A stretch of 64,000 nucleotides of DNA from Deinococcus taeanensis (GTDB taxonomy: Bacteria; Deinococcota; Deinococci; Deinococcales; Deinococcaceae), in NCBI RefSeq assembly GCF_020229735.1, contig NZ_CP083456.1, positions 318,001-382,000 on the forward strand, in the 5' to 3' direction. Every line of letters starts with the position of its first letter. The stretch's first letter is position 1. Both the position numbers and the translations under genes were made by a program. Positions 8,468 through 18,068 of this stretch are shown here, piece by piece. A model generated the notes under the pieces. It worked only from the letters and a program-made list of their open reading frames with translations. It was not told the origin of the DNA and searched no databases.

Positions 8468-9430
8468 GTGAACGTACCGCTCCCTCAGCTCCAGCGCCGT
8501 GTCCTGACCGACGGCGGCTTGGAGACCGATCTCCTCTTCAACCACGGCATTGATCTTCCCTGGTTTGCTTCCGTCGTCCTGCTCGGGACCCGAGAGGGAC
8601 GCTCAGCCCTGGAGACGTATTACCGGCCCTATCTGGAACTGGCCCAGCGGCTCAGCACCGGGTTCATTCTTGAAAGTGCCACCTGGCGGGCCAGTCCCGC
8701 TTGGGCCGAGCCGCTCGGGCTCGGACAGGCCGAGCTCGACCAACTCAACATCGCGGCGGTCGAACTGCTGCACCGCCTGAGGACCGAATTTGCCACCGAT
8801 ACCGTGGAGATCGTGGTCAGCGGCTGTATCGGCCCCCGTGGCGACGGGTATGACGCCGGCCGGATCATGAGCGTGACGGAGGCGGCCGAGTACCACGGGC
8901 ATCAGGCTCGGGTGCTCGCCTCGGCTGGCGTGGACATGCTTTCTGCGCTCACCATGACCAACATCAACGAGGCAACCGGGATCGCCCTGGCCGCAGCACA
9001 GGTCGATCTGCCGGTGTCCGTCTCGTTTACGGTGGAGACCGATGGACGCTTGCCCACAGGTGACTCCCTGATGGACGCGGTGACGGCGGTCGATGAGGCG
9101 ACTGGTCATACTCCGGCTTATTTCATGATCAACTGCGCTCACCCTGATCACTTTGGAGCAGTCCTGAGTGAATCCGCCGGCTGGACTCAGCGAATTCGTG
9201 GCCTGCGCGCGAATGCCTCGCGTTGTAGTCACCAGGAACTGGACACCATGACGGCACTTGACGCTGGCAATCCGACAGAGCTTGGGCTGCTCTACCGCGC
9301 GCTTCTCGAGAGGCAACCTCAGATTACGGTGCTCGGTGGCTGCTGCGGCACCGACCTGCGCCATATCACGGCCGTGGCTGAAGCCTGCCTGAGGCCCCCG
9401 AGTTCATCGTCTTCTGCGGCAGATCTCTGA
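8468..9430 (+). CDS. Homocysteine S-methyltransferase family protein
   Basis: This 320-residue (betaA)8-barrel protein would transfer a methyl group to homocysteine, or to selenocysteine, from S-methylmethionine or SAM, with a catalytic zinc. The family motifs are LTDGGLETDLLF at the N-terminus, SGCIGPRGDGY, the zinc ligand in MINCAHPDHF and the paired ligands in LGGCCGTD. The start is taken as GTG 8468, placed five bases after GGAGGA; ATG 8456 is in frame but lacks a ribosome site. It stands alone, without other methionine genes nearby. Its relation to MmuM is by motif only and the methyl donor is not decided by the sequence. Confidence 0.85.
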   Translation: MNVPLPQLQRRVLTDGGLETDLLFNHGIDLPWFASVVLLGTREGRSALETYYRPYLELAQRLSTGFILESATWRASPAWAEPLGLGQAELDQLNIAAVELLHRLRTEFATDTVEIVVSGCIGPRGDGYDAGRIMSVTEAAEYHGHQARVLASAGVDMLSALTMTNINEATGIALAAAQVDLPVSVSFTVETDGRLPTGDSLMDAVTAVDEATGHTPAYFMINCAHPDHFGAVLSESAGWTQRIRGLRANASRCSHQELDTMTALDAGNPTELGLLYRALLERQPQITVLGGCCGTDLRHITAVAEACLRPPSSSSSAADL

Positions 9431-9724
9431 ACGGCACCGTGGGAGAACCGATTTCTCCGGTTTCTGCGTTTCCTGTCCACGTGGTCTGCGTGCCGGATTG
9501 CGGCCCTGGATATCCCCCACGAAGTTCCTGCCACGCAGAAACCGGGGCACAGTCATGAACATCACTGACCTTCACGAGTCCACCTGATGAGGTGTTCCTC
9601 CAGATCCGATTCAACTGCACCGCAGCCCGGCTGGCTAAACTCTGTGATGTCACGCGCCGGTGCCTCCCAAGACGGACTTTGTTGTTACGTGTTCCCCCTC
9701 CCAGTGACCGCATTCTGGTGAACG

Positions 9725-10231
9725 ATGAAACGAACCCTCATGCTGAGCACGATCCTGATGACCTGCGCCATTGCCACGGCGCAGACGCCCCCCTCGCCGC
9801 CGCCAGCCGCGACCGCCGCCCCGGCCGCCACGTCCTACACCTTTGAAATTCTGGACGCCAACCGCCAGCCGATCGCCACCTTCGATGCCACCGGCCGCCT
9901 CCGGATCACAGGGACGCTCTCGACAGGGACCCTGCTTCGCCTGTCGCGCACTGGCGCGAGCCGCCTCTTTCAGCTGGCGCAGCCTGTGACTGAGAGCACC
10001 ACACTTGGCGAAGTGGTGCTGGTGTACGGCAGCAGCACGGTGACCCTGGGCGCCCTCCTCAATGGAACGTCCAACACCGCAGAGAACAGCCGGCCCAGCG
10101 TGACCCCGCAGCAGCTGAATGCCCTTCTTGGTCTGTCCACCTCGCTCGGCAGCGTGAGCGTTGGAATGGCCACGTCCTTGAGTCTCAACGGGATAGCCCT
10201 GACGTTGCCCTTGATCCTGCCCCTGTTCTGA
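9725..10231 (+). CDS. Secreted protein of unknown function
   Basis: The 168-residue product starts with a signal peptide (MKRTLMLSTILMTCAIATAQ) and a Pro/Ala-rich linker. A Ser/Thr-rich domain with ITGTLSTGTLLRLS follows, and the C-terminus is hydrophobic (LNGIALTLPLILPLF). I recognise no family. It is convergent with another secreted, Thr/Gly-rich protein and they share a terminator, so the two may act on the cell surface together. The ATG has only a weak GGTGA upstream. Confidence 0.6.
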   Translation: MKRTLMLSTILMTCAIATAQTPPSPPPAATAAPAATSYTFEILDANRQPIATFDATGRLRITGTLSTGTLLRLSRTGASRLFQLAQPVTESTTLGEVVLVYGSSTVTLGALLNGTSNTAENSRPSVTPQQLNALLGLSTSLGSVSVGMATSLSLNGIALTLPLILPLF

Positions 10232-10261
10232 AGGCGCAACCAACGCCGTCCAAACTGACGA

Positions 10262-10294
10262 GAAGCAGGGGCCTCCACTGGAGGCCCCTGCTTC
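10262..10294. terminator. Bidirectional hairpin between two convergent secreted-protein genes
   Basis: A perfect 16-bp inverted repeat, GAAGCAGGGGCCTCCA and its complement, is separated by one base (the loop is effectively CCACTGG). It lies 31 bp after the plus-strand stop and 12 bp after the minus-strand stop, so it can end both transcripts. Confidence 0.85.
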
Positions 10295-10305
10295 AGAGCT
10301 GGACC

Positions 10306-11307
10306 TTACTTGCTGCCAGGCGCAGGTGCGGTGGTCGGCGCGGCCTGCAACAGCCGGTACGCGATGACCCGGTTGTCCTTGTCCAGCGTGACCTCAAAGA
10401 CGGCGCCCGTGGTGTCCTGCAACTGCCGCACGATCTGCCCGGCAGCATTGTTCGTTTCACGCAGGACTTTCAGACTGCTGATGTTGCCGACAGTCAAGGT
10501 CTGGCCCAGCACCTGCCCCGCGGAGGTGACGGTCCGTTCCACGATGTTCCCCGTGGCATCAATCGTGCGCTGGACCGTCTGCCCCAGGCTGTTGACGGTC
10601 TGGGTGAGCACGCCTCCGGGCTGCGTGACGTTATTCAGCGTCTGTCCGACGGTCCCGACGGCACGGTCCACCACACCGCCAGGTTGCACGGCCGTGTTGG
10701 CCACATTCCCGACCGTTCCGACGGCGTTGTCCACGCTGGTCAGCAGGCGCTCAAGAATCTGGGGGTTGCGGTCGATGGTGGTGAGCGTGCGGTCGATAAT
10801 CTGCGCCACGTTATCGAGGTTGACCTTCAGCAGAGCCTGGGCACGCACGCCTTTAATGGTGAGCTTGACCTTGTCGATGGAGACGTCCGCGCCGGCCGTG
10901 AGACGCAGCAGGTTGGCCAGCTGGGCGTCCAGAGCCACATGTGCCCGGAGGTTCTCGACTTCCAGAGTGATTTCCTCGACGCTGAGGTTGGGAATATCCA
11001 GCAGCACGTCGGGATTGCCCGTATTCGCTTCGATGCAGCGGCGCTCACTGGCGGCACGCTGAGCTTCCTGCTCCGGTGTCAGGCGGGTGTTGCCCGGGGC
11101 GGAAACGCTGAACTGCTGGCAGGGGTCCGTCGCCGTGCGCGTGGTGGTGCCCCCATTGCTCCCTGAGGGCGCCGGCGAGACGGGAGCAACAGGCGAGGCG
11201 GCAGGGGGCCGGGTCGTCGGCGCAGGCGTAGGCGTGGTCTGAGCAAAAGCGGACCCCAGGACGAGCTGAGCAAGGAGCACCACAGGAGCAGCAAAGGGCT
11301 TTCTCAT
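10306..11307 (-). CDS. Secreted Val/Gly/Thr repeat protein of unknown function
   Basis: The 333-residue product has a signal peptide ending near GSAFAQ and a Pro/Thr-rich linker. A domain with DVLLDIPNLSVEEITLEVENLRAHVAL follows, and then a long amphipathic stretch. This contains imperfect repeats of about 25 residues built on VGTVGN-QPGGVVDRAVGTVGQ-QPGGVLTQTV. The C-terminal part, LKVLRETNNAAGQIVRQLQDTTGAVFEVTLD, resembles a small beta-rich module. No family is recognised; a surface or envelope role is likely. ATG 11307 is chosen because TACAAT lies seven bases upstream; GTG 11313 is an alternative. Confidence 0.65.
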   Translation of the reverse strand: MRKPFAAPVVLLAQLVLGSAFAQTTPTPAPTTRPPAASPVAPVSPAPSGSNGGTTTRTATDPCQQFSVSAPGNTRLTPEQEAQRAASERRCIEANTGNPDVLLDIPNLSVEEITLEVENLRAHVALDAQLANLLRLTAGADVSIDKVKLTIKGVRAQALLKVNLDNVAQIIDRTLTTIDRNPQILERLLTSVDNAVGTVGNVANTAVQPGGVVDRAVGTVGQTLNNVTQPGGVLTQTVNSLGQTVQRTIDATGNIVERTVTSAGQVLGQTLTVGNISSLKVLRETNNAAGQIVRQLQDTTGAVFEVTLDKDNRVIAYRLLQAAPTTAPAPGSK

Positions 11308-11314
11308 ACTCACA

Positions 11315-11320
11315 ATTGTA
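11315..11320 (-). promoter_or_regulatory. Leaderless-type -10 for the secreted repeat protein
   Basis: On the minus strand TACAAT is followed by seven bases and ATG 11307. No ribosome site is present, so translation from the mRNA 5' end is likely. Confidence 0.5.
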
Positions 11321-12114
11321 GGGAGATGCCGAACGGCCGAACGACGTCTCCTGTCAAGGAATTCTTTAGATGCGGGAGCAGCTGAGACGCCCCAGTCTGA
11401 CGCGATGAACGCCCGTCAGCGAGTTGACTGCTTCGTCTCTACGACGCGGTGTCTCCGCTCGCCCGGACAGACGAACCCTGCTCTCGTGGGTCACCCGGGC
11501 CGTTATCACAGCAGCACAAAACGCAGAAGCGTTCTCCGCGGAGCCAAAGTGAAGCCCGGGTTCCTGGTCCGGCATCAGGATCGCCCGCCGGTCATTGCCC
11601 CTCCCCGTGCTTCCCCCGCCGTAGCCGCGCCGGCCCCAGCCTGCACGCGACGCGGTTGAGGTCATCACGCCAAACGCCTGGCCCAGGGCCACGCCCTGAC
11701 TGACATCAGTCTGCCGGTCCTTCGGCGCAGCAGCTGGCCCCTCACTGCGCCAGCACCGCAACGCACAGGCCACGGCACTCAGTACCGTGGCACTCGTGAA
11801 TCCACGCGCCACGCCCAGGCATCACTCTTGATTCCAGAGATGTTTCACCGCACAAATTCCGTTGTCAATGCGGGGTTGAGAACCGGGTCGAGGCGCTGTA
11901 GGGAGCGCACCGCCGATGCCCGCTCAACGCCCCCACCGGGGTGAGCAGGCAAATGACGGAAAATCAACAGTTGACGCCGTGGAGCCGGTTCCATGATGGA
12001 CGCAGTACCAAACTGAACATCAACCGCGAACTGACGCGGCGCGGCGCACCAGACCGGTGCGCGACATTCTTCAGGTCGTTGCCGGTCGCCCCGTCTCATT
12101 TCCCAAGGATCCCC
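11321..12114. other. Region without a recognisable gene
   Basis: About 790 bp lie between the divergent secreted-protein and sugar-binding-protein genes. A minus-strand frame of 148 codons (11366-11812) lacks family motifs and a ribosome site. A small hairpin (GCCACGG...CCGTGGC) lies near 11770-11792. The last part carries the leader and AAGGA site of the next gene. Confidence 0.4.
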
Positions 12115-13299
12115 ATGAAACAACTGCTCCCCCTTTCCCTCCTCCTGTTGTCCAGTTCCGCTGCCGCCACCACCCTCACCGTCTGGAGCCATTTCAGCGA
12201 CACCGCCGAGGTCGCGTGGCTGCGCACCCAGACGAACAATTACACGCGCCTGACCGGCAACAAGGTCACCCTCGTGCAGGTTCCCCTCGATAAAATCGCC
12301 GATAAGCTCATCGCAAGCGCCAAAAAAGGCCAAGGCCCAGACCTGATCGTCACGCTCCCGCAGGACCGCTTCGGGCAGCTCGTCACGGCCGGCGTGCTGG
12401 AACCCATGAAGCCGTACATGGAGCGCCGCACAGACTTCGACCGCACCACCCTCACCGCCCTGACGTATCGCGGCACGTTGTACGGCCTGCCGATGTTTGC
12501 CGAGTCTGTCGCTCTGGTCTACAACAAAAAACTGGTGCCGACCGCGCCGGGCAGTTGGAACGAGTTCATCAGCGTGGCAAAGAGAAACACTGCCGGAGAC
12601 CGCTTCGGCTTCCTGACCGACCTGGGCAACGCCTACGTGAACTACGGGTTTTTCAGCGCGTACGGGGCCTACGTCTTCAAGAACAACAGCGGCACTCTGG
12701 ACACCAAGGACATCGGGCTCAACACTGCCGGCGCCGCCCGGGCCCTCTCGGTCATGAATGACCTGCGCTACAAACACAAGCTCGTCCCCGAAGGCATGAC
12801 CGGAGACGCCGCCAAGGCCGCGTTTATGAAGGGGCAGGCGGCCATGATCGTGACCGGACCCTGGGACATGGGCGACATCAAGAAAGCCGGCATCAGTTAC
12901 GGGATCGCCGCCGTGCCTACCCCGCCCGGTGCGCCGAGTCCCTGGAGTCCATTCGTCGGTGTCCAGGGCATCGTGATGAATGCCTACAGCACACACAAGA
13001 CTGAAGCCGGCGCGTACGCGCGTGGTCTGGTCAGCAGCGTCGCGCAGGTGTCCTTTAATCAGGCGGGCGGCCGCATTCCGGTCAGTGTCGGTGTACGCAC
13101 GCGACTGGGCAACAACCCCATCGTGAGCGGCTTCGGACGCGTGATCTCCGACGGGACACCTATGCCGAACGTGGCCGAGATGGGTCAGGTCTGGGGTCCC
13201 TGGACTGACGCTGTGGCGCTGGGCGTCGGGAAGGCCGGGGTGGACACCTCGAAGATTCTGGAAGACGCGGTCGACAAGATCAAGAAGTCCATCAAGTAG
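12115..13299 (+). CDS. ABC transporter sugar-binding protein (maltose-binding-protein fold)
   Basis: This 394-residue periplasmic solute-binding protein has a signal peptide, MKQLLPLSLLLLSSSAAA, and the family start TLTVWSHFSDTAE. Internal features are GPDLIVTLPQDRFGQL, YGLPMFAESVALVYNKKL, and AAFMKGQAAMIVTGPWDMGDIKKAG, all typical of family-1 (MalE-like) sugar receptors. ATG 12115 is preceded by AAGGA at 12105-12109; the open frame runs further upstream but without a start signal. No permease or ATPase gene is adjacent, so it must work with a transporter encoded elsewhere. The exact sugar cannot be told; maltodextrin-like substrates are most common for this type. Confidence 0.9.
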   Translation: MKQLLPLSLLLLSSSAAATTLTVWSHFSDTAEVAWLRTQTNNYTRLTGNKVTLVQVPLDKIADKLIASAKKGQGPDLIVTLPQDRFGQLVTAGVLEPMKPYMERRTDFDRTTLTALTYRGTLYGLPMFAESVALVYNKKLVPTAPGSWNEFISVAKRNTAGDRFGFLTDLGNAYVNYGFFSAYGAYVFKNNSGTLDTKDIGLNTAGAARALSVMNDLRYKHKLVPEGMTGDAAKAAFMKGQAAMIVTGPWDMGDIKKAGISYGIAAVPTPPGAPSPWSPFVGVQGIVMNAYSTHKTEAGAYARGLVSSVAQVSFNQAGGRIPVSVGVRTRLGNNPIVSGFGRVISDGTPMPNVAEMGQVWGPWTDAVALGVGKAGVDTSKILEDAVDKIKKSIK

Positions 13300-13613
13300 C
13301 CAGGCGCCGGCTTCCAACACGTGAGCTTAGCGCCGCCGCCCGGGAGAGCACCGCCTCATCCTGGAGGTCCGCCCGAACGACACCAGCGTCACCCCCCTGA
13401 CCACCACCGAAGGCGGACGCTTCGCGGTGCCGCCCCGCTTCCATGATGGTCCGGGTTCCGGTGAGCAGGGGAAGCAGCACCGTGGTGCCGTCCGCCGACA
13501 CCCGGGGCGTCACGCCACGAACCGGGCACAGCACCCGCCCGTTCGCCCGCACATCCCGCAGCCAACAGGAGAGCCGTTATCTCTGCGGGACTGAACACCT
13601 TGCGCTTGATCAT
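13300..13613 (-). pseudogene. Possible broken small gene of unknown function
   Basis: On the minus strand ATG 13613 has a strong AGGAGAGG ribosome site and begins MIKRKVFSPAEITALLLAAGC. After about 25 codons that frame turns into low-quality sequence, while the overlapping frame continues with more protein-like text (GRVLCPVRGVTPRVSADG, then TTVLLPLLTGTRTIME). One frameshift near 13530-13550 would join them. I do not recognise a family. Just upstream on the same strand (13790-14040) there are further coding-like pieces such as LFLPGDVTGQLPSRVTVHARGG. Confidence 0.3.
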
Positions 13614-15131
13614 GTCCTCTCCTGCCGGCGGACGCGGGTCGTCAGACCCCAGCCTGCCGGTCAAGTCAACACAAGAGAAGCGAGGCCTCGCGCCTCACTC
13701 CCCTCAGCTCCAGGTCTGGTCAACGAACACAGAGCCCGTGTCACTCGGCGGAGCGACCGGCGTCGCCATCCCCCCTGGCCGGACGAACGTCACACTTCAC
13801 CGCGCCGACTGGCACCCGGACCAGCAGTCAGCACCCGCCGCGCTCCACCTTTGGCCACGCCTCCACCCGGACCATCACCCCGCGCAGTCCAGGCACCAGC
13901 GCGCCCGACCCGAGCCGCTCCCCCCCTTGCATGAACCGTCACCCGGGAAGGCAACTGCCCCGTCACGTCCCCCGGCAGGAACAGACCAACGCGGCCCGCT
14001 CCCGATGGACCTGGGTGTCTCGCTGTCGGGTCACCGTCCGGCACGTTCGGTCGGGGCGTGGGCAGAAGTGGACGGAATCTGAGTGCGTTACTCCTGAGGC
14101 ATGTCGTCGGCTCGAGCTGGACTGGAGGATGACGGTGAGCAGTCGTCAAGCGGCCGAGCAACGGACTCCGGTGACCGTCTGCCGTGCGGGGCAGTGGGTC
14201 GGTCCGCTGGCGGGTGTATCGGGTCAACGGCTGACAGAAGTGGGTACGGTCAAGATCGTCGGGCTGAGGTCGGGCGGCGAGACCCTGGGCTCTCGCGGTC
14301 GTGTCGTCGTTCGGCGCTGCCGGTCAGGGCAAGGGGAGAGGACAGTGACCATTCAGAATCTTCAGGTGGAGGAGCAGCGGGACTGCGGGGTCTGCCCGCC
14401 GCAGTGTGTCCCTCCGGCTTGTCATCGTTCGGTGCGCCCGGTCGGGTGAAGGCCAGAGCACAGTTCCCAGGATGATCGGTGTCGGGCGTTCCGTGCTGGG
14501 GATCAGTTGATGGTCCGTGCCGAGGATGCGCTTGTGCAGGACTGGCTTGAGGGGCCGTGCGAATCCCGAGGAACCGTGGGGAGGAGCGGGAAGGGAGAGA
14601 ACAGGGGGCGGGACGCGCGGACCGGGGAACGCGGCAAGCCGACCTGGATGGAGAGGGCCGCGTTGAGATGAGGTGGCCTCCAGGTCGGGGGCATGCCGGT
14701 CAGGAGAGAGGCGGCGTGCTGCGGCGGCGTGGCTGCGTGACACTGACACCAGCGTTCGGATGAAACAGGAGGCACCCCAGCTCCCTGGGGTGTCGGTGCA
14801 AGCAGGTGAAGGGGTTCAGCCGGTGCGGAGGTTCGGCCAAGGGCCGACGCGGATGCCGCGGCTGGAGAGCATTTCATCCACGGCCTGGGTCACGCGGTCG
14901 TGCATCACGAAGCGGCCCACACCGCTCATAGGAGAAGTGCATTCAGGGATGCCGGAGTGACCAGGGGCCTGGGCGTCTGCTGAGTCCTGCTGGCCGCCGG
15001 GTGTACCCCCAGCAGGACTGCCAACTGGTCAGACGGTTGTCAGGACAGAGGGTTTAGCGTCCAAACATCGACAGCAGGTCCCGGGCCGGTACCACCAGGC
15101 AGGTGGCGCGACCCAGTTCGATGGAGGAACG
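13614..15131. other. Decayed region without an intact gene
   Basis: About 1.5 kb hold only overlapping short frames on both strands. Coding-like fragments occur on the minus strand at 13790-14040 and 14503-14600, and on the plus strand at about 14127-14449, but none has a family motif. A hairpin CACCCCAG-CTCC-CTGGGGTG is at 14773-14792. I read it as degraded former genes, with low certainty. Confidence 0.4.
14816..14929 (-). CDS. Short ORF or gene tail of unknown function
   Basis: A minus-strand frame gives 37 residues from ATG 14929 (MSGVGRFVMHDRVTQAVDEM, then a tail ending PNLRTG). The frame is open further upstream to about 15025 with a Gly/Pro/Gln-rich linker-like sequence, so this may be the C-terminal remnant of a larger gene. 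There is no ribosome site before ATG 14929. The hairpin at 14773-14792 lies just past its stop. Confidence 0.3.
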   Translation of the reverse strand: MSGVGRFVMHDRVTQAVDEMLSSRGIRVGPWPNLRTG

Positions 15132-16304
15132 ATGCCGGTGAACCTGACCTCCCACAGACGCCCCATGAAACGCTGGGTTCGTCACCCACTGGTGCTGGGG
15201 CTGGCGGGAACTGCCGTGCTGTTCGTCGGGCTGGCCGGGTACGGTTTCCGGACGCTGGAGCACGCCTTCGAGCGCAGCGCCCGGATCACGCAGGACACCA
15301 CGCAGCGCATTGAAGTCACCCTCAAACTTCAGAAGCTGCTGCAACGCGCGGCGCTTCCTGTCCACCATTACCATATTGACGGGCACTCTGAGCAGCGCAT
15401 GCATTTCAGGATGCTGGCCGGCGAGATCAACGGAACGTTGAGTGAGACCCTCTCGGTACGGAGCGGCAGCCGCCCTCAGGACTTCGCGGCCATCGCGTCA
15501 TCCTGGCGGGACCTCCAGGGTGAAATTACGGCTCTGCTGGCCTTGCCCGATCCCAACGCCATGGGGCTGCGGGTGATTCACGCACGAATTCACGCGCTTG
15601 ATGAGGAGGTCCGCGCCCTCTCGGACCGGGTGGGCGCGCTGCATGACGCAGACCGCATCCGGACCCAGGAGCAGCTGGCGGACGCGGCCCGGTGGAACCG
15701 CACCCTGACGGTTCTGGTGACCGCCGCTTTCCTGGTGACTGTGCTGAGTCTGATGCTGGGGGCCGCCATGATGATCCACTCGCAGGCCACCTTGCGGGAC
15801 CTCTCCATGCGGGACGCTCTGACCGGCCTGTTTAATCGCCGTGAATTTCAGGCGCGGCTGCGCCGCCAGGTGGAGCTGGCCCGGCGCCAGGGCGGTTCAT
15901 GCGCGGTCCTGCTGCTGGACGTCGACCACTTCAAGGCGGTCAACGACACCTACGGCCATGAGGTGGGGGACCTCGTGCTACGGGAACTGGCTGAAGTGGT
16001 GTGCCGCGAGGTGCGCCGGGCCGATCTGGTGGCACGTTTTGGCGGGGAGGAACTCGTGGTTCTGCTGCCGCACACCGACAAGGCCACGGCCGTATCGGTG
16101 GGGCAGCGGGTGCAGCAGGCGGTGGCCGGGCACCCGGCCTTTGTCGTCCCGGGCGGGGCGCAGCTGACCGTGACGGTCAGTGTTGGTGTGGCGGCCTTTC
16201 CAGCCGACGCGCCGGTTGAGGAGGCGCTGCTGCGCGTGGCTGACCAGGCGATGTACGCTGCCAAACGCGCGGGCCGCAACCAGGTGACCTGGCAGGGCGC
16301 TTAG
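15132..16304 (+). CDS. Membrane-anchored diguanylate cyclase (GGDEF)
   Basis: This 390-residue protein makes cyclic di-GMP from two GTP. Two membrane helices (about residues 22-40 and 195-215, VLVTAAFLVTVLSLMLGAAMM) flank a helical periplasmic sensor region. The GGDEF domain follows, with DALTGLFNRREF, LLDVDHFKAVNDTYGHEVGD and the active-site variant ARFGGEEL. An inhibitory I-site RRAD lies exactly five residues before GGEEL, so product feedback is expected. ATG 15132 has GGAGG at 15122-15126. No EAL domain is present. The signal is unknown. Confidence 0.93.
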   Translation: MPVNLTSHRRPMKRWVRHPLVLGLAGTAVLFVGLAGYGFRTLEHAFERSARITQDTTQRIEVTLKLQKLLQRAALPVHHYHIDGHSEQRMHFRMLAGEINGTLSETLSVRSGSRPQDFAAIASSWRDLQGEITALLALPDPNAMGLRVIHARIHALDEEVRALSDRVGALHDADRIRTQEQLADAARWNRTLTVLVTAAFLVTVLSLMLGAAMMIHSQATLRDLSMRDALTGLFNRREFQARLRRQVELARRQGGSCAVLLLDVDHFKAVNDTYGHEVGDLVLRELAEVVCREVRRADLVARFGGEELVVLLPHTDKATAVSVGQRVQQAVAGHPAFVVPGGAQLTVTVSVGVAAFPADAPVEEALLRVADQAMYAAKRAGRNQVTWQGA

Positions 16305-16456
16305 AGACCGGACCCCGCCAGCGTCAGGTCCGGCATTCGCGGTTTGCGCACACCGGGTAACGTCAGCTGAGCGGGGAGGTCACCCGGCGTCATGTCGCGG
16401 CGCAGCGCTCTCGGGGGCACTTCCGCCAGAGACCGTTTCCGGGGACCACGCCGGGT

Positions 16457-17374
16457 TCAGGGCAGGACGTTGCCGGCCGCGCGGTAGATGGCGTACCACT
16501 CCTCGCGGGAGAGGTGCACCTCGCTGGCGCGGCAGCAGTCGCGCAGCCGGTCGATGTTCATGGTGCCGATCACCGGCTGCATGCGCGCCGGGTGACGCAG
16601 CAGCCACGCGATGGCGATGGTCGTGTTACTCACGCCGTGCGTGGCGGCCACCTCGTCGATCTTCGCGTTGAGCTCCGGGAACTTGGGATGGTTCAGGAAG
16701 ACCCCTTCGAAGAACCCGAACTGAAAGGGTGACCACGGCTGGATGGTGATGTCGTGCAGGCGGCAGTAGTCGAGGATGTACCCGTCACGGTCCACGGCCG
16801 CGTCGTTTTCCATGTTGACGTTGAAGCCACTCTTGATCATGGTGGTGTTCGTGATGCTCAGCTGCAGCTGGTTGGCGACAATGGGCTGCTGGACGTAACG
16901 GCGGAGCAGGTCAATCTGATGCGGGTGCTGGTTGGACACCCCGAAGTGGCGGACCTTGCCGGCCTGCTCGAGCTCGTCGAAGGCGGCGGCGACCTCCTCG
17001 GGCTCCACGAGCGTGTCGGGGCGGTGCAGCAGCAGGACGTCGAGGTAGTCGGTCTTCAGCCGGCGGAGGATGCCGTCGACGGAGGAGAGGATGTGTTCGC
17101 GGGAGAAGTCGAACATGCCCTGGCGGATGCCGCATTTGGACTGCAGGATGACCCGCTCCCGCACGCTGCTGCTCATGCCGATCGCGTCGGCGAAGATCTC
17201 TTCGGAGGCGCCGCTGCCGTAGATGTCGGCGTGATCGAAGAACGTGGCGCCTTCCTCCAGGGCCGCGTGAACGAAGCGCTCAGCTTCGGGTTTCTCGAGA
17301 CTGTTGATGCGCATGCAGCCGACGGCCACGACGGGGACCTCGAGGGTGCTCGTTCCGAGTTTCTGTGTTCGCAT
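16457..17374 (-). CDS. Aldo/keto reductase
   Basis: This 305-residue NADPH-dependent oxidoreductase of the aldo/keto reductase superfamily is close to YdhF-type enzymes. The catalytic tetrad is visible: Asp and Tyr in FFDHADIYGSG, Lys in ILQSKCGI and His in VLLLHRPD. The C-terminal cofactor region has PWSPFQFGFFEG and MQPVIGTMNIDRLRD. ATG 17374 has AGGAGAACC just upstream. It is a single gene with no partner; the substrate is not evident. Confidence 0.93.
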   Translation of the reverse strand: MRTQKLGTSTLEVPVVAVGCMRINSLEKPEAERFVHAALEEGATFFDHADIYGSGASEEIFADAIGMSSSVRERVILQSKCGIRQGMFDFSREHILSSVDGILRRLKTDYLDVLLLHRPDTLVEPEEVAAAFDELEQAGKVRHFGVSNQHPHQIDLLRRYVQQPIVANQLQLSITNTTMIKSGFNVNMENDAAVDRDGYILDYCRLHDITIQPWSPFQFGFFEGVFLNHPKFPELNAKIDEVAATHGVSNTTIAIAWLLRHPARMQPVIGTMNIDRLRDCCRASEVHLSREEWYAIYRAAGNVLP

Positions 17375-18016
17375 GGTTCTCCTGGGCAGGGGTTGGTGGG
17401 TGTGGTGGTGAGCGGCCGTGGGCCTGGGACGGCCCCTTAGTGTGGAGTGTACGCGGGATCGGGCCGCCGCGGGGGGAAAACCTTCAAAAAGGAACAAGGC
17501 GCCGGCGTGGCCGGTGGGGCGCCCGGCGCGGGAGGTGCGGTGGGCGGCGCAGGGCTTCGTTCCGCTGCCCTCAGCGGGGCTCGCCGGGCCCGGCGCGGGG
17601 CTGGTCGTGGCGCGTTTGCTGTGCCGGGCGCCGACCAGGCAGCGTCAGGCGGCCGTACAGCCCGTGCGGGTGGCCCGGCTGTCGTCGGGACCGGGTTGCC
17701 GCTGGACGCCCCCCGGGGTTGAGGTTCAGTAACGAGTTGCCCGGCGGCTGGGGGGGGATGCCGGCGTGTCCGGCGAGGGTGACGCTGCGGGTGCCATCGG
17801 TGGCGAGGCAGGACCGCGCCGGTTGGTGTGGGCGAAGGGAAGCGAGGTGGCCCCGCGGGCGTGCGGCTTTTCGGGGGCGAAGACGCTGCAGGTGCGGGCG
17901 GCCTGTGCCAGAGTGCACGCATTAGTGCACGCCTTGCCGTACGTCGCCCGAAGGCTGGTGGTGGCCCCGCGCCGAAGGTGTGGTGTAGACCACTGCTCAG
18001 GGTACTCGGTGGCTAC
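17375..18016. other. GC-rich intergenic region
   Basis: About 640 bp lie between divergent genes. Many overlapping frames are open because of high GC, but none has a domain or ribosome site. Its one visible structure is the direct repeat at 17912-17932 listed separately. Confidence 0.45.
17912..17932 (+). repeat. Direct repeat AGTGCACGC, possible regulator site
   Basis: AGTGCACGC occurs at 17912-17920 and 17924-17932, 12 bp apart start to start, and each copy holds the palindrome GTGCAC. It lies about 85 bp before the tetR promoter. It may be a binding site for the TetR protein or another regulator; the distance makes this uncertain. Confidence 0.35.
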
Positions 18017-18045
18017 TTGAGAGTACATCTACCAGCTTCTAGATT
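18017..18045 (+). promoter_or_regulatory. Promoter of the TetR-cytochrome-PQQ dehydrogenase operon
   Basis: A -35 box TTGAGA (18017-18022), a 17-bp spacer and a -10 box TAGATT (18040-18045) lie just before the strong ribosome site AAGGAGGTGA at 18063-18072. Confidence 0.65.
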
Positions 18046-18068
18046 GTCGGCACACAGCAATAAAGGAG

